Below are positions 61,505 to 64,000 of a stretch of DNA of 64,000 nucleotides, in pieces. Source of the stretch: Mucilaginibacter pineti (GTDB taxonomy: Bacteria; Bacteroidota; Bacteroidia; Sphingobacteriales; Sphingobacteriaceae); the NCBI RefSeq assembly GCF_900101875.1, contig NZ_FNAI01000005.1, positions 62,001 through 126,000 of the forward strand, written 5' to 3'. Below the pieces are notes generated by a model. It did no database searches and had not been told where the DNA came from. It saw only the letters and a program-made list of their open reading frames with translations. Positions within the stretch are counted from its first letter, which is position 1, and each line of letters begins with the position of its first letter. Position numbers and translations under genes: made by a program.

Positions 61505-62731
61505 TTAATGGCTCATTACCGTAGTGCCCTCACTCACTTCCACTTTATTTTTGATAAACCTTTTACCGATCAATATGGTAGACAGCGCTATCACAGCCGA
61601 TGCGGCCATAACTGCGGACATGGGTAACGTGGTTTGGCTTTTTATAAGCGTAATGCCTATTGATGCCAACGAACCTATTGCCATTTGAAAAGCTCCCATC
61701 AACGCCGATGCCGAACCTGCATTTTTGGTAAATGGCGCCATTGTTAATGCAGATGTATTAGGAGCGGTAATGCCAACGCAACACAAAACGCCAAATATCA
61801 TAGCGATAGTGCCTGCCATATTAAACCAGTTATAAAATGATCCTAATAAAAACACACCGGAAATTATTACCATGCAAACAAGCGCAACATCAATTATCCG
61901 CTCGCTTTTATACCTTTTCACCAGCATACTGTTTACCTGACTGGAGCCGATGAAACCAACAGACAAGCCCGCGAAGATCCATCCGAAATCCTGTTCGCTT
62001 ACCTTAAACACCTCTATAAACACAATTGGCGACGATGACACATAGGTAAACAACCCGGCAAACGCGAAAGCGCCTGCCAGCGCATAGGTTAAAAATTGCG
62101 CGTCTTTCATCACCGTTAAAAAATGATTAATGATGGGTTTAGGTTTTAAGGAATACGTAGGATCGGGTTGATAACTCTCTGGCAGAAAAAAGATGACCGC
62201 CGCCAATATTACTACGGCCATAATAGTGAGTGTTAAAAATATAACCTGCCACTCGAAGTGAGCAGTTATATAACTGCCTATTGTTGGCGCCAGCATAGGC
62301 GATGCACCCAGTACCAGTATCAACAGGGCAAACACCTTGGCTATATCGCCAACCGGAAACAGATCACGAACCATAGCCATTGCCGCTACGCTCGCCGCGC
62401 ATCCGCCAATCGCCTGAAAAAACCGCATTACAATAAGCATTTGTAAAGAGCTGGAATAGAAGCAGCCTATCGAAGCCAGAATATAAAGACAAAGTCCAAA
62501 ATACAATGGCTTTTTACGGCCAAACCTATCCAACAAAGGGCCGTATAATAATTGCCCTGCCGAAATGCCTATAAAAAAGCTGGATAATGAAAGTGCTACC
62601 TGATCCGTACTGGTATGCAGGTATTTTGCTATCGCTTTAAATCCCGGCAGGTACATATCAATAGAAAAAGGCGCCAGCGCCGTTAATGAACCCAATATCA
62701 GAATTAAAAATATGTATCGTTTTTTAGTCAT
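61505..62731 (-). CDS. MFS multidrug exporter, Bcr/CflA family
   Basis: 408 residues with 12 hydrophobic segments. The family signatures ALAPFSIDMYLPGF (20-33), GQLLYGPLLDRFGRKKPLY (about 60-78) and RFFQAIGGCAASVAAMAMVRDL (about 103-124) are clear. Bcr/CflA proteins are proton-driven exporters of bicyclomycin, chloramphenicol or other small molecules, and some export dipeptides or cysteine. Substrate unknown. Single gene. Confidence 0.93.
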   Translation of the reverse strand: MTKKRYIFLILILGSLTALAPFSIDMYLPGFKAIAKYLHTSTDQVALSLSSFFIGISAGQLLYGPLLDRFGRKKPLYFGLCLYILASIGCFYSSSLQMLIVMRFFQAIGGCAASVAAMAMVRDLFPVGDIAKVFALLILVLGASPMLAPTIGSYITAHFEWQVIFLTLTIMAVVILAAVIFFLPESYQPDPTYSLKPKPIINHFLTVMKDAQFLTYALAGAFAFAGLFTYVSSSPIVFIEVFKVSEQDFGWIFAGLSVGFIGSSQVNSMLVKRYKSERIIDVALVCMVIISGVFLLGSFYNWFNMAGTIAMIFGVLCCVGITAPNTSALTMAPFTKNAGSASALMGAFQMAIGSLASIGITLIKSQTTLPMSAVMAASAVIALSTILIGKRFIKNKVEVSEGTTVMSH

Positions 62732-62743
62732 TGTTTGTGTGAA

Positions 62744-62829
62744 TTAGTCAATAGTCGATGGACCATAGTCCATAATAAGACAGAAAAAATCTTTTACCAT
62801 GGTCTATCGACCATTGACCATGGACTAAT
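62744..62829. repeat. Inverted repeat with word-like arms (GGTCAATGGTCGATAG)
   Basis: Arm 62744-62773 (TTAGTCAATAGTCGATGGAC start) and arm 62798-62829 (CCATGGTCTATCGACCATTG start) are imperfect complements built of the words TAGTC/GGTC and their variants. The right arm touches the stop codon of the OMP gene. Confidence 0.65.
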
Positions 62830-64000
62830 TAAAAAGTTTCGCCTAAATTAAGGTTTAAAGATGAGAAGTCGCGGCTGATGCCATAATCGAGGCTGATATT
62901 GGTACCCGATTTTTTATTGAATTTGAAGCGCAAACCTGTACCACCAGCAGGGTGCCAATATACAAAACGCTTGGTAACAGGTTCCGATACTGAATTTACA
63001 TTGGCAAATAACACAAAGCCCAACAGGCCGTTACGGGTTATATCCCGGCGATATTCGGTTTCAAAATAAGCCAATCGTTCGCTCCGGTAACGGCTTTGCA
63101 CGAATCCCCTGCCCGATCGCTGGTAGGGTTCCCAACCCAAACTGGGCAAATTAAGATAAGGTGTGCCGGGAGTAAGCGATGTCCAGAAGTACGACCAAAA
63201 CGCAAGCACATTTTTAGGTCCCGAGTTGGTTAAGGATATATATTTACGCAGATCTATGTACAGGGATTGCCAGTCGGTATGGCTACCCAATATTTTAGTA
63301 TTAAAGCGATAAACTATATTAGCATAGGCACCGGGCAATGGGTTAATGGAATTTTTACGGGTATCGTATAATAAATTGAACGTTATTCCCGATGAAAAAG
63401 CGTCATGCCCTGTTTGTGTGCCGTATTTATAATTGGTAAAATTACTCAGGGTATTTTCTCCGTCACTTTCAATATCCATGTAATAATCAAGATCGTACCC
63501 TAAACCAGCGTAAAGATAGGGCTGTATTTTAGCCAACACCGTTTGGTAAAAACGACCATATTTATAATTCACTAAAAACTTATTGCCGGCTGCCTGATTG
63601 CCACCCAAACCCCAGGTAGTTTGCGGATAAACAAGTATGCGGGTATCGCCACTGATATTCCATTCGTTATTATTAGTCCAGATATTTGAGCGGATAGGCA
63701 GGCCATACCTTCCCCTTAAATTAAAATATGGGGTAAACGTAACGCTGGATAAGTTGGTAGTGGTTTCATCACCGAGATAAAAACCAGCCGTTGTGGAGGT
63801 AAATAACGCACGGCCGCCACTCCGTCCGTCGCTTGATGAGATAGGAAGAAAGGAAAAATAGACCTTCTTTTTTTGGGTAGATGCACCGCGCGGTTTAATT
63901 TTAAATACCGACCTAAAAACATCGATAAGATCTCGCTGTGCAATGGTATCCGCACCTTTTTTCAGGGTATCAGCAACGTGCTCAGCACTTTGCGCCAGCA
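62829..64000 (-). CDS. BamA/TamA-type (D15, Omp85) outer-membrane protein, 5' end outside window
   Basis: A frame runs without a stop from 64000 to the TAA at 62829-62831, about 390 residues. The first residues (LAQSAEHVADTLKKGADTIAQRD) look like the junction just after a signal peptide, so the start codon lies a few dozen bases outside. The rest shows beta-barrel strands: GRALFTSTTAGFYLG, FNLRGRYGLPIRSN, FSSGITFNLLYDTRKNSINP, GAYANIVYRF, TGLRFKFNKKSGTNISLDYG. The DTRKN...P.GAY pattern is typical of Omp85/surface-antigen D15 C-terminal barrels. POTRA domains are not visible, so it may be a short patatin-linked or stand-alone barrel. Confidence 0.82.
   Translation of the reverse strand, partial: LAQSAEHVADTLKKGADTIAQRDLIDVFRSVFKIKPRGASTQKKKVYFSFLPISSSDGRSGGRALFTSTTAGFYLGDETTTNLSSVTFTPYFNLRGRYGLPIRSNIWTNNNEWNISGDTRILVYPQTTWGLGGNQAAGNKFLVNYKYGRFYQTVLAKIQPYLYAGLGYDLDYYMDIESDGENTLSNFTNYKYGTQTGHDAFSSGITFNLLYDTRKNSINPLPGAYANIVYRFNTKILGSHTDWQSLYIDLRKYISLTNSGPKNVLAFWSYFWTSLTPGTPYLNLPSLGWEPYQRSGRGFVQSRYRSERLAYFETEYRRDITRNGLLGFVLFANVNSVSEPVTKRFVYWHPAGGTGLRFKFNKKSGTNISLDYGISRDFSSLNLNLGETF

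Overview
The window looks like a chromosomal segment of a soil or plant-associated Bacteroidota, family Sphingobacteriaceae, most likely Mucilaginibacter or a close relative. This is inferred from the gene families, the SusC/SusD pair, promoters of the Bacteroidota type (-33 TTTG or TTG, -7 TAnnTTTG), the near absence of Shine-Dalgarno sequences and the moderate GC content. No tRNA, rRNA, CRISPR array, prophage or intact insertion sequence was seen. Both window edges cut genes: a SusD-type lipoprotein on the left and a BamA/D15-type outer-membrane barrel on the right.

Layout. 1-4404 (minus) is a SusC/SusD outer-membrane glycan importer. 4405-5699 is a 1.3 kb non-coding control region with palindromic operators and a probable ~90-nt RNA. 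5700-10370 holds central sugar metabolism: an ASKHA sugar kinase, a divergent NrtR-type Nudix regulator, and the operon pfkA - degenerate kinase paralogue - gapA. 10577-24397 (minus) is a maltose/starch cluster, read 5' to 3' as SusA-like GH13, pgmB, GH65 phosphorylase, secreted GH13, MFS sugar carrier, GH31 glucosidase and glgB. 24599-35802 is mixed housekeeping and envelope genes (ferritin, 2Fe-2S protein, secreted nuclease, Ntn acylase, SYLF protein, LuxE-like synthetase, PH-SHOCT protein, tyrS). 35994-39899 carries rpsA, pyrR and pyrB. 42336-50359 has an RND efflux operon with a divergent LysR regulator and a GH8 glucanase. 50717-64000 contains an amine oxidase, a sigma/anti-sigma pair, a large SPFH/flotillin protein, a GH51 arabinofuranosidase, a second sigma gene in a row with a ClpP gene, a Bcr/CflA exporter and the OMP fragment.

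How it fits together: alpha-glucans would be cut outside the cytoplasm by the GH13 enzymes and imported by SusC/SusD-type proteins and the MFS carrier. GH65 would phosphorolyse maltose to beta-glucose-1-phosphate plus glucose, and PgmB would convert the former to glucose-6-phosphate for PfkA and GapA. The glucose half needs a kinase, and the ASKHA kinase at 5700 is the best local candidate. The paralogue inside the pfkA operon has lost its phosphate-1 motif.

The intergenic spaces are rich in repeats: two REP-like families, several hairpins with word-like arms, and two nested palindromic elements (about 41917-42243 and 50418-50690). The most unusual items are the nested palindromes, the degenerate kinase in the glycolytic operon, the sigma - small protein - ClpP row, and the candidate small RNA between palindromic operators.
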